Below are positions 43,129 to 51,400 of a stretch of 64,000 nt of DNA, piece by piece. This stretch comes from Proteiniclasticum ruminis DSM 24773. Lineage in GTDB: Bacteria; Bacillota; Clostridia; Clostridiales; Clostridiaceae. Numbering within the stretch: position 1 is the first letter of the stretch; each line of letters begins with the position of its first letter. A program made the position numbers and the translations under genes. The notes beneath the pieces were generated by a model that did not search any database, was not told the DNA's origin, and worked only from the letters and a program-made list of their open reading frames with translations. The DNA is taken from the NCBI RefSeq assembly GCF_000701905.1, contig NZ_JNKC01000006.1, positions 124,001 through 188,000 of the forward strand. Direction: 5' to 3'.

Positions 43129-45384
43129 GTGGGTAAATATTGTACGAATTGTGGCAGGGAGCTTCATACCGGCGCTCGCTTCTGCGCCAAATGCGGCGCT
43201 TCGGCGCTTGAGGCGCCCGTGAAGCCTGTTCCCGAAGCACAGCCGAAACCTGCGGCACAGCCTCAAAAACGAACTCCACCGGCAGCGCCGCCAAAACAAA
43301 AAAACGCCGCAAAACCGAAAAGAAACGGTGGGCGAAATACGCTTTGCATCGTGCTTTCCGTCTTGCTCGTCATACAGATTGCGGCGGTGGCGCTCTACGG
43401 CTGGCCGGGGTTTATGGTGGGCGGTGGGGTCAAGCTCCCTTCCATACAGAAGATCGACAGCTTTACCTTGCAGGAAGGGCAGACAGCAGTTTCAACCGAC
43501 AAAGGTGTGATGATTGATTTTGGACCATACAATTCAATGGACGGAGAAAAGGTTTCAATAAAAGAGCTGTCCGAAGACAAGGACAGCATTGAAGGTGGTA
43601 CACGCACGGCATATGACATTTCTGCCGGTGAACGCACTGAGTTTGACGGTCTATTGACTATCACTCTGCCCTACGTCGAGAGTGAAACCGATCCCTCCGA
43701 TGAGGAAGGCTCCGTGCTTGCGGAGTACTACAACCCCGAAACCGACCAATGGGAGCTTGTGGACTACACCGTAAACACAACCGACAACACCGTTACCATC
43801 ACCACCGACCATCTATCGGCATACTGCACCGTCACCCTGACGGACTCACATTCGCCCTACGCTCTGCTGTCAAAATTCACAAGCAAGCGTCTGGACGATG
43901 AAACCGCCCTTGCCCTTTTGCGCGAGTTTGAAACATCCGGGAAGCCCGGTGAGGTAGGTGACAGTCTATTGAGAGAGTTCTACGGACAACTCTTAGACAT
44001 TCCAAATCTTGGTGACCCTGAAGCGGGGTTGCTTCATGAGGTCTTTAGCTGGCTGACAGACGCGTTTGAGCTGGCAGAGCAGGGTGTCGGAAACAAATAC
44101 TTTTCAAGTCTTTGGGAAAAAGGCGGTTATATGCTTTTGGGGCTTTCCGCGTTATCGCTGGGCGACACTATGATCGACGCATACAAAGGCAACGAATCCG
44201 CTGAAACGGTGGCGGCGGAGGCGTATAAACTGTCCTACAATGTGGGCGTGGCGGTACTGGACTATAAAAAAGTCACCACCGGCATGGTTCAGCTCTCCAT
44301 GCTGGGGGTCATTGCTCTCGATTATTCTCTGAACAAATTCATGGTGGCAGCTGACCAGACTTATAAAGACGCCCTGTTTAATGTGGTCATTGCTTACAAC
44401 GAGAAAATTCATCCATGGACGGAGGCCGAATGGTACGATCGTATTATGGGACTATACAGAACACGAGGCAACAATCCTGAAAAGTTTAACGCCGCTCTAC
44501 GCGGTATTATGGAGAACTACAGCTCCCGTTACTTCTACGACAACCCGGAGGAGCAGCTTGTAGCAACCAATGAGGCAGGTCTACATGCCTATACTACGGG
44601 GCTTCTCCCCGAAACAGACGCCGCCCGTGAGTATTGCATCGAGCAATATATGGCCCGTTTGGGCGAAAGGCTTCAGCCTGTACTGGACAACGTTATTAAG
44701 AAGATAAACTACGACAACCGTAAGACTTACAGCGCGAATGCCACTGAGCTGCGGCAGGCACTCAATGCACCGCTGGAGTTTGAAATAATTGAGGGGATTC
44801 CTGACGGTGAAAAGAGCAAATACGCGGGCTGTACCGTTGACATCCGCCGGCCCGATGCCCAAATAGACAAAAATTGGGCGACGGTTCTGGACAAGGATGG
44901 GCGGGCAACAATAGACGCCACCATCTTAGGGTATATGCAAGCGGGCATCCCCACACAGCTCCGACTATGGAACAAGGACGATGACGAGTTTGAGGACGAG
45001 CCGTTACTAACAGAAACTTTTCAGGTGACGGAAAAGCTCACGACTATCGTGCTGGGTCAGAAAAACCAAATTGAAGCACAATGGTTTACAGGCGGCTGGA
45101 ACAGAGTTTATTCTGATAATACAGACACCGGTAATGCTGAATTTGATTTGTTCCTTGAGATTCTCGATGACACAAACTGTTCTTATCGTTTTAATTACGG
45201 TGGAAGTCCAACTACGCAATATAGGACAACCACGTATAGTTTTGATTCTGCGAAGCGAACGTTGGAAATGGATACATGGGACATGGGCAACATCGTCTTG
45301 ACTGCATACAGCAAGGACGAGGGCGAATACGGAAAGGACTTTATCCGTTCGAATTTCTTTGAAGTGTTCGTGCGTGTCAAATAA
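43129..45384 (+). CDS. Zinc-ribbon, membrane-anchored multidomain protein, paralogue B
   Basis: 751 aa from GTG 43129 (AAGGAGG upstream). An N-terminal zinc ribbon YCTNCGRELHTGARFCAKCG, a Pro/Ala/Lys linker, and one TM segment (about 66-90) replace the lipid anchor of paralogue A. The rest matches A in order: beta domain ending TITTDHLSAYCTVTL, helical domain, a segment IIEGIPDGEKSKYAGC, and a C-terminal module WFTGGWNRVYSD that continues to KDEGEYGKDFIR. The ribbon is predicted cytoplasmic and the remainder extracytoplasmic. The function is not recognised; a surface or envelope-stress role is only a guess. Confidence 0.75.
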   Translation: MGKYCTNCGRELHTGARFCAKCGASALEAPVKPVPEAQPKPAAQPQKRTPPAAPPKQKNAAKPKRNGGRNTLCIVLSVLLVIQIAAVALYGWPGFMVGGGVKLPSIQKIDSFTLQEGQTAVSTDKGVMIDFGPYNSMDGEKVSIKELSEDKDSIEGGTRTAYDISAGERTEFDGLLTITLPYVESETDPSDEEGSVLAEYYNPETDQWELVDYTVNTTDNTVTITTDHLSAYCTVTLTDSHSPYALLSKFTSKRLDDETALALLREFETSGKPGEVGDSLLREFYGQLLDIPNLGDPEAGLLHEVFSWLTDAFELAEQGVGNKYFSSLWEKGGYMLLGLSALSLGDTMIDAYKGNESAETVAAEAYKLSYNVGVAVLDYKKVTTGMVQLSMLGVIALDYSLNKFMVAADQTYKDALFNVVIAYNEKIHPWTEAEWYDRIMGLYRTRGNNPEKFNAALRGIMENYSSRYFYDNPEEQLVATNEAGLHAYTTGLLPETDAAREYCIEQYMARLGERLQPVLDNVIKKINYDNRKTYSANATELRQALNAPLEFEIIEGIPDGEKSKYAGCTVDIRRPDAQIDKNWATVLDKDGRATIDATILGYMQAGIPTQLRLWNKDDDEFEDEPLLTETFQVTEKLTTIVLGQKNQIEAQWFTGGWNRVYSDNTDTGNAEFDLFLEILDDTNCSYRFNYGGSPTTQYRTTTYSFDSAKRTLEMDTWDMGNIVLTAYSKDEGEYGKDFIRSNFFEVFVRVK

Positions 45385-45402
45385 GCGGGCAGGGCAATAT
45401 TT

Positions 45403-45797
45403 GTTGAGGACCTTCAAAGTGATGGAAATGACCAAGGTAATCTTGCTTGGGAATTCGGGTATTACGCCAAAATAGTTTGAGGGATCTTGGTCAAGAGATC
45501 CAGAATATGATCCACATCCGGATGTGTTTGGTAAAATACGGGATGAATAAACTTACACATACATCCTAGGGGTTTACAATAAGAAACATACCTGGGTGAT
45601 GATCAGCATAAAACCAGCAGCTACATCTTTGATCCTCCTACAAGAACAGTCATTGTAGAAGATGCGCTTGGATATGAGGGGGGATTATGGTGATCGGAAA
45701 AGATCAGGCTAAAGGGGAGTATGGAGCAGATTATATAAAAATCAGAACAGGTGATGGAGATCAATCTTTTACAATGGAAGATGTGATTCTCATGTGA
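45403..45797 (+). pseudogene. Decayed C-terminal remnant of a third paralogue
   Basis: No intact ORF, but three short coding pieces appear in shifting frames: VEDLQSDGNDQGNLAWEFGY (from 45403), SYIFDPPTRTVIVEDALGYE (in a frame ending at 45693), and DQAKGEYGADYIKIRTGDGD (in a frame ending at 45797). They align in order with the C-terminus of paralogue B (TYSFDSAKRTLEMDT and KDEGEYGKDFIR). Stops and at least two frame changes separate them. This looks like the 3' end of a lost third copy. Confidence 0.6.
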
Positions 45798-45877
45798 ATC
45801 TCATGAAATAAAGTTCAACCATGCGGTAGAATTATCCCAGAAGAATCGCAGGCGATATTATGCGAAAGGAAGAATAA

Positions 45878-46258
45878 GTGAGCAAGATGAGAATAGTTTT
45901 TACGAGAATTGTATCCATGATTATGCTGATTTGCAGCTTAACGATGATGTGGTGGTGTTTGAATCTTATTGACAATGCCGCACTGGAGTACACTTATGGC
46001 GGAGCAGGTTGCTTTGCTGCTGCAATGTTGTACATTTTTTCTATCGTAACTGCTATTGCGGGGCTGAGATGTGCCAGGAAGTCCTGCAAGTACAGCTGGT
46101 GCCGTACGTTTGGATATATCCAGCTGATTGCAGGCGTGCTGCTGTTACTTCCGCTTCAATTCTATGTCGCTATTACAGCACCGCCTCTTGTACTATTAAC
46201 CGCACTTTATTTATTCTGTGTGGGATGGCGAGAAAAGTGGACTGTTTCTGAAGTGTGA
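45878..46258 (+). CDS. Small hypothetical membrane protein
   Basis: 126 aa with about four TM segments (roughly 8-28, 42-62, 75-92, 97-115). Two Trp-rich and Cys-containing stretches, no recognised family. GTG 45878 follows AAAGGAAG; an ATG at 45887 is also possible. It overlaps the next gene's upstream region, implying one transcript. Confidence 0.6.
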   Translation: MSKMRIVFTRIVSMIMLICSLTMMWWCLNLIDNAALEYTYGGAGCFAAAMLYIFSIVTAIAGLRCARKSCKYSWCRTFGYIQLIAGVLLLLPLQFYVAITAPPLVLLTALYLFCVGWREKWTVSEV

Positions 46259-46272
46259 AAGGAGGCGGCTAT

Positions 46273-46749
46273 ATGTCAAAGAAGAAAATGAAGAAGAATA
46301 TTCCACTTCCCATAGTGATACTCATTTCTACAGTACTGCTGTTTGCGATGTATCTGAGCCTATCCACACTGTCGCTGGCAATCTGGGGTGACAGTGTCAT
46401 GGGCACAGTAGATCGCTATGATAGCCGTAGTGATGATGTGACAGCAGAGAAAAACCGATCCCGTACGGTTTCCAAAGGCTATTGGTTTGTGGTAAATGGG
46501 AAGGAGTACCGGGGAAATGTGATATATAGCAGTGATGAGGCGTGGACGAATTTGGGCGAGGGGGAAACCCGTTCTGAGCGCATCCGATACATTGCCCGAA
46601 TCCCCTATATCAATAAGCCTGCAGCACTGAGTGATTTCGATGAGATGGGTGAGATGGCAATCATCTATCATATTCTCTCCCCCATAGGTTCTCTGCTGCT
46701 GTTAGTTTTTGTTCTACATACAGCCAGACTTGGATATAAGAAAAATTAA
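46273..46749 (+). CDS. DUF3592-like membrane protein
   Basis: 158 aa from ATG 46273, with AAAGGAGG upstream; the ATG at 46255 is inside the previous gene. TM segments near 13-35 and 130-150 enclose an extracytoplasmic beta domain: GTVDRYDSR, GYWFVVNGKEYRGNV, and IRYIARIPYINKPAALSD. This layout resembles DUF3592 proteins. Function unknown. Confidence 0.6.
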   Translation: MSKKKMKKNIPLPIVILISTVLLFAMYLSLSTLSLAIWGDSVMGTVDRYDSRSDDVTAEKNRSRTVSKGYWFVVNGKEYRGNVIYSSDEAWTNLGEGETRSERIRYIARIPYINKPAALSDFDEMGEMAIIYHILSPIGSLLLLVFVLHTARLGYKKN

Positions 46750-46815
46750 AATGGATGAAACTTGCTGAAAATCCGAGCTGTATGTTGAGCTTTAATAGTC
46801 GAATCAAGGAGTGAT

Positions 46816-47619
46816 ATGGATATGTTTTGTCCCAACTGTGGAAACAAATTAATGGATGGTGCTTCATTCTGTTCAAGTTGTGGTGCTAAAAAAATGTCCA
46901 AGACCTTTGATGTGTGTAAGACGTGCGGTAGAGAGTTACAGGAAGGTGCTCAGTACTGTATCAACTGCGGGAAGTCCGTGGGCTCTGAATCGCCTGAACC
47001 GATGGTGGAAAGGGGATTAGCAGATTCTGGATCTCCAGAGAGCGGTACCGGACTAGTCGGCTTTTCCGAGCGGTATAACTCATCAGAGATTCTCAGCACC
47101 GCTCAGAAAAACAAAAAATTCTCCATGGGATGTATGTGGATCCTGGTTTTCGTTCCACTCATAGGTTTTCCTATCGCCGGTATTATGGTTGAAGAGGTTC
47201 CATTTGGAGAGTCTCTGGCCATCGGGGGAGTCATTGCATCTGTCATGCTGATTGTCAATGTACTGGCGCTTCGTAAGAGTAAGAAGCCTATGTGGGAAGG
47301 GGTGGTGGTCCATAAATACAGTAAGACGAAATATGAGCATAGGGGAGGCCAGGATGATAATGACCGAACTTATACGGAATATACCACGGTCATTAAAACA
47401 GAGGCAGGGAAGAAAAAGACTATCGTGGAAAAGGACAGCGGGCGGCATATGTATGATTATCTCTCCGTTGGTGACAGGGTGCGGTTTCATCCCAAATTCG
47501 GTACATACGAGAAGTACGACAAATCTAAAGACCGTATCATTTACTGCAATGTCTGCTCCATGATGAACCCCATACAAAATGACCGCTGCAAGCGGTGTAA
47601 TAACCTATTATTTAAATAA
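46816..47619 (+). CDS. Membrane protein with three zinc ribbons
   Basis: 267 aa. Two N-terminal zinc ribbons: FCPNCGNKL...FCSSCG (about 4-24) and VCKTCGRELQEGAQYCINCG (about 33-52). Two TM segments follow (about 111-130 and 136-156). A beta-rich region (WEGVVVHKYSKTKYEH...VGDRVRFHPKFG) ends in a third ribbon YCNVCSMMNPIQNDRCKRCN. Ribbons at both ends with two TM segments between them put all three on the same, probably cytoplasmic, side. AAGGAG precedes ATG 46816. Last but one in the accessory operon. Confidence 0.7.
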   Translation: MDMFCPNCGNKLMDGASFCSSCGAKKMSKTFDVCKTCGRELQEGAQYCINCGKSVGSESPEPMVERGLADSGSPESGTGLVGFSERYNSSEILSTAQKNKKFSMGCMWILVFVPLIGFPIAGIMVEEVPFGESLAIGGVIASVMLIVNVLALRKSKKPMWEGVVVHKYSKTKYEHRGGQDDNDRTYTEYTTVIKTEAGKKKTIVEKDSGRHMYDYLSVGDRVRFHPKFGTYEKYDKSKDRIIYCNVCSMMNPIQNDRCKRCNNLLFK

Positions 47620-47632
47620 GGAGGATTTTATA

Positions 47633-47992
47633 ATGGAGAGATTTGACACGCTGCTGGAGGCTGCGGAGTTTTCGGCAACACGCTGCACAAGCTGGAGTTT
47701 TGCCACTTCAAATGATAGATACGATGTAAAAGGCTTGCTGGTGCTTGCCGAAACAAGCGATAGTGAAGACCCAATCGATGAGGATAGCTTTTATGTGGTA
47801 TCGCCTGCCGGAGCTATCGGCTTATGTAACGACGGCGAGGACATCGATTGGCTGTTTCTGTCTGACGCTGCGCCGAATGAGGATCTGCCGCTGACATACC
47901 AAGCTGAGCCGCAGATAAAGTTCTGCTCGAAATGTGGCTCCGGCGCTGTTCTCGGTGCTCGATTTTGCGGTCAGTGTGGAACAGCGCTATGA
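47633..47992 (+). CDS. Small protein with C-terminal zinc ribbon
   Basis: 119 aa from ATG 47633 (AAGGAGG upstream), 13 bp after the previous gene. No TM segment. An acidic N-terminal region of about 90 residues is followed by FCSKCGSGAVLGARFCGQCG, the same ribbon type as in its neighbours. Function unknown; shared ribbon type and proximity suggest it works with the proteins encoded upstream. Confidence 0.6.
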   Translation: MERFDTLLEAAEFSATRCTSWSFATSNDRYDVKGLLVLAETSDSEDPIDEDSFYVVSPAGAIGLCNDGEDIDWLFLSDAAPNEDLPLTYQAEPQIKFCSKCGSGAVLGARFCGQCGTAL

Positions 47993-48152
47993 AAATAAAA
48001 GGCTAATTTGGATGTGGTTTTAGTTTTCCGTAATCAGTGTGCGTTGCTTTTTGAAATTGAATTCTTCCAAACGAGGGGTGTGCAAAAGAGGTGCAAATTT
48101 TAACGATTTGATTTGAGCGGTGCATTTTATCAATAGTTAGTGCCTTTGCCAG

Positions 48153-48187
48153 AAAAAAACTCTTTGTGTAAACAGAGAGTTTTTTTG
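48153..48187 (+). terminator. Terminator in the gap before the flagellin gene
   Basis: ACTCTTTG and CAGAGAGT form an 8-bp stem (one wobble) with loop TGTAAA, flanked by an A run and a T run. It lies about 160 bp after the last zinc-ribbon gene. The rest of 47993-48319 holds no supportable ORF. Confidence 0.75.
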
Positions 48188-48319
48188 CGTAATGATGAAG
48201 TGAAAAGGATATATGGTGGACAAAAGATTCAGAGTGATATCTCTGTGTAATAATATATAGATATTAACATAATAATTAGTAGGTATTCAATAAAAAGTAA
48301 AATAATTTACAAATAGGGT

Positions 48320-48345
48320 TAAAAGATATAATTTTTCTTCGATAT
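48320..48345 (+). promoter_or_regulatory. Sigma-28 (SigD)-like promoter of the flagellin gene
   Basis: TAAA (48320-48323) followed after 14 bp by TTCGATAT (48338-48345) approximates TAAA-N15-GCCGATAA, the motility sigma factor consensus. It lies about 90 bp before a flagellin start codon. Confidence 0.55.
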
Positions 48346-48350
48346 CTATA

Positions 48351-48427
48351 CTGTGGTAGGATTGCCACGGATCTCTTTCGTAGAGATGCAGGCTTCTTTT
48401 TCAAGAAGCAGAGTATGGATGCAGGAG
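48351..48427 (+). promoter_or_regulatory. Structured flagellin mRNA leader with GGA-containing hairpin
   Basis: Three consecutive hairpins: CTGTGG/CCACGG (48351-48370, loop TAGGATTG), ATCTCT/AGAGAT (48371-48387) and GCTTCTT/AAGAAGC (48392-48409). The first displays GGA in its loop, and GGA recurs at 48418 and in the ribosome binding site (48424). That pattern is what CsrA binds in hag leaders; CsrA control here is inferred. Confidence 0.5.
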
Positions 48428-48434
48428 TGAAGAC

Positions 48435-51400
48435 ATGAGGATAAGTCAGAGTCTGTTCTATGGGGACCATCTGAGAACCATTGGACAGAATAGAAAGAAA
48501 TCAATGGAAAAGCTCAGTTCGGGGCTTGCCATCAATCGGGCGGGGGATGATGCGGCTGGGCTTTCCATCAGCACAAAGTTAAGTGCCCAAGTACGGGGCA
48601 TCAGTCAGGCCAGAAGAAACATCATGGATGCCAAGGGGCTTCTTGATGTGGCGGAGATGGGGCTGCAGGGTGTAAATGAAGCACTTCATAGAATGCGTGA
48701 ACTCTCTGTTCAGGCAGCTTCCGATACCCTTTCGGATCTTGATAGAAGGGTGGTACAGCTGGAGATGGATGAAGTGAAGAAGGTTATCTCCAGTACGATA
48801 AAGAATACGAGTTTCAATACGCAGATGGTCATGGGAACGGATAAGCCTTCCTATATCCATACTGATTTCAGAGTGAAAGAGAAAGAGATTGGTGTGATTA
48901 GAACTTCAGAAGAATACAGTCAGATAATGGAGAGCGTTCAGCCTTGGAGATCTCACAGCTCTTCCGTGGCAACTAAAAGCAAAGAGATCTTGATGCAAAG
49001 CTATGAGCTAAGTCATGAAGAGATTTCGAGTCGTATAGTAACTGAGTTTCATCCAGAGTTTGATAAAACCTATGATTTTACAATTAAGGCTATAGAAGAA
49101 GAGTTTTTAGGGTTTAGTGATGAAGGAAATGTGATACTACAGTCAACGAGGCATCAGGGCCAAAAGTACAGTGTTTCTGATGATGGAAGCCTTTCTGCGA
49201 CATTTATCCCAGTTGAGGAGATTACGAAGGACGATGATTTCGAAAAATCATGGAGCACTACTTACTCAGTCCAGGGGAAAGCTGAAGTATCGGATCATCG
49301 AATTTTCATGCAAGTCAGTTTTGGAGATGTCTACAAGAATTTTGAAGTGATAGAAAATGGAGGAAATATCAGTAATCTGGAGTTTAAGTCCATGGATAAT
49401 AGCCGGGGGTTTCTGGGAAATTATACTGTGAGTTATGAGAAAGAGCTGCATGATGAGGATGGTAAGCCTGTCCTTGATGAATTTGGAAATACTCAAATAG
49501 TTACCATCGAAGAAGTTAAGAAATTCGATGTTCAATGGAGTATGAATAATGCGAAGCTTGATATTATTGGAAACGAAGTGATTGAAAGCGATGAACTAGA
49601 GATCTCCTTTTCAGATGAAGCCCAAAGTGCAATAGTTACTGAAGCGGTTACCTATTCTATAGAAGAGAAGTTCAATCTTAGGGTGGACACTGACAGTGGA
49701 AATCTGGTGATAGAGAACAGTGATGGTTCTTTAAAATATCTAGAACTAACAGATGTAGATGTGGATAAGCAGGTTTCCTTTTCTAAGGACGGATTGAAGC
49801 TGTACTACGTTTCCAAAACCGACGGACGAATACAAGAGATTGATTTAGATTATAGTGCTCATTTTTCCTTGGATTCCACAATGAACTTTCAAGCCTCTTT
49901 GAGTATTCAATCAGGAGAAAAAAAGCAGACGGTAACAGGACAGGAGTGGTCCTATTATGGTCCATTACTGCCTATGTATAGAGTGGATTCAGATCGACCG
50001 TCCATAGAACTTAGAGACAGTAACAATGAAATAATCAAATATGGGAGTTCAGTTGGATTTACAAGGGATCCTTACCGGATTCAATTACATGGGATGAAAT
50101 TAGACCAAGACATGAGCATGAACTATGTCAATACTGAAGTAGTTGATATATTGGGAAAATTTGATTTTTATAGAATCAACGGGAAAGATAGTATTGACTT
50201 AACCATCAGAAATTTGAACTCTGGCAGTGATGTGGAGAAGATCGCTGATGAAGATGTATATTATCTTACAGGCCCTGATCCGAGCGAGCATAAAACAGAT
50301 TATGTCTTGTTGGAAGAATCCACATCAGGGTACAAACTGAAACTTTTCGGCAAGTACCGATTAGGGGTCTATGAGAATATTTCGTACTCTTATATCAATC
50401 AGGATGCAAATAAAATGATGATTGAACCTCATATCGATCTCTATGAAGATACAAACAGTCCTAATTTGCTTGGCGCAATTCAAGTATTCTTTCGAGAAGA
50501 AGAAGTTTCGTTTTTACCAAATGGAGGAGAAGGTGACGGCTATACCTATGATCCTATTTCAGGTGAAATAGAACTGAAAGGAAATGCCAGACTCCTGACA
50601 GGGGATGCGACAAAACTTCGGATTGAGTATTATGAAAGTACAGATGAAGATGTGCAAACCTCCAAGATTCCGATTTTTCAAGGTTTTGATTCCAAGGTTC
50701 TTAGTGAAATGTACGAGCTGCAGAGCTCTGGAAAAGCTTCATTACTGGTAAGAAGGAATGGTGAACTCATTCCATTCGATGTTGCGGATGGATTTTCCTA
50801 CACTTCAGATGAGCCTTATCAAATAACCTTGCACGGCAGGTACAGACCTAATGTTCGGGATACCATGGAAAACTATGATTACAGTGTTTCATTTGTTGGT
50901 GATATGATTGGAACACAAAATCAGAATGGCCGATATGAAATTGATCTGACGGTGGACTCGAATCAGTACATAGAATATTATTATGATTCTCATGATCTGA
51001 GTCATAGCATTCAGTTGACGAAAAGCGATACTGTGATAGATTTCCTGGGGGAGATCAGTGGTGAAGATGATGTAGATGATGGTAAAAATGGTTGGTACTA
51101 CCACAAAGAGAAGAAGAGAGTAGTTCTGGTAGGGGAGGCAAGACCTTCTGTCTCTGAAGGGGTGAAGGCTGAGTATCTGGTGGGAAATACAGGGGATGAT
51201 AATAGAACTTTTGATTATAAGCTCAACCAAATCCCCAAATACTATGGATTAGAAGAAGAGGAGGATCCAAATAGTTTACGGGTCTATATCACTGACCCCA
51301 TTACATCGAAGAAAACTGAAGTGCCGTTTTCAGCTGAAAATGGGTTTTCACTAGATCAACAAACCAATACGATAAGATTACAAGGTGCATACAAGCCTTT

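Noticed and set aside
37615-47992. Integrative element bounded by tRNA-derived attachment sites
   Set aside because: No integrase, excisionase or second copy of the tRNA 3' end was seen.
37818-48434. CRISPR array or toxin-antitoxin pair in the accessory region
   Set aside because: No regularly spaced identical repeats and no small two-gene pair with recognisable toxin or antitoxin motifs.
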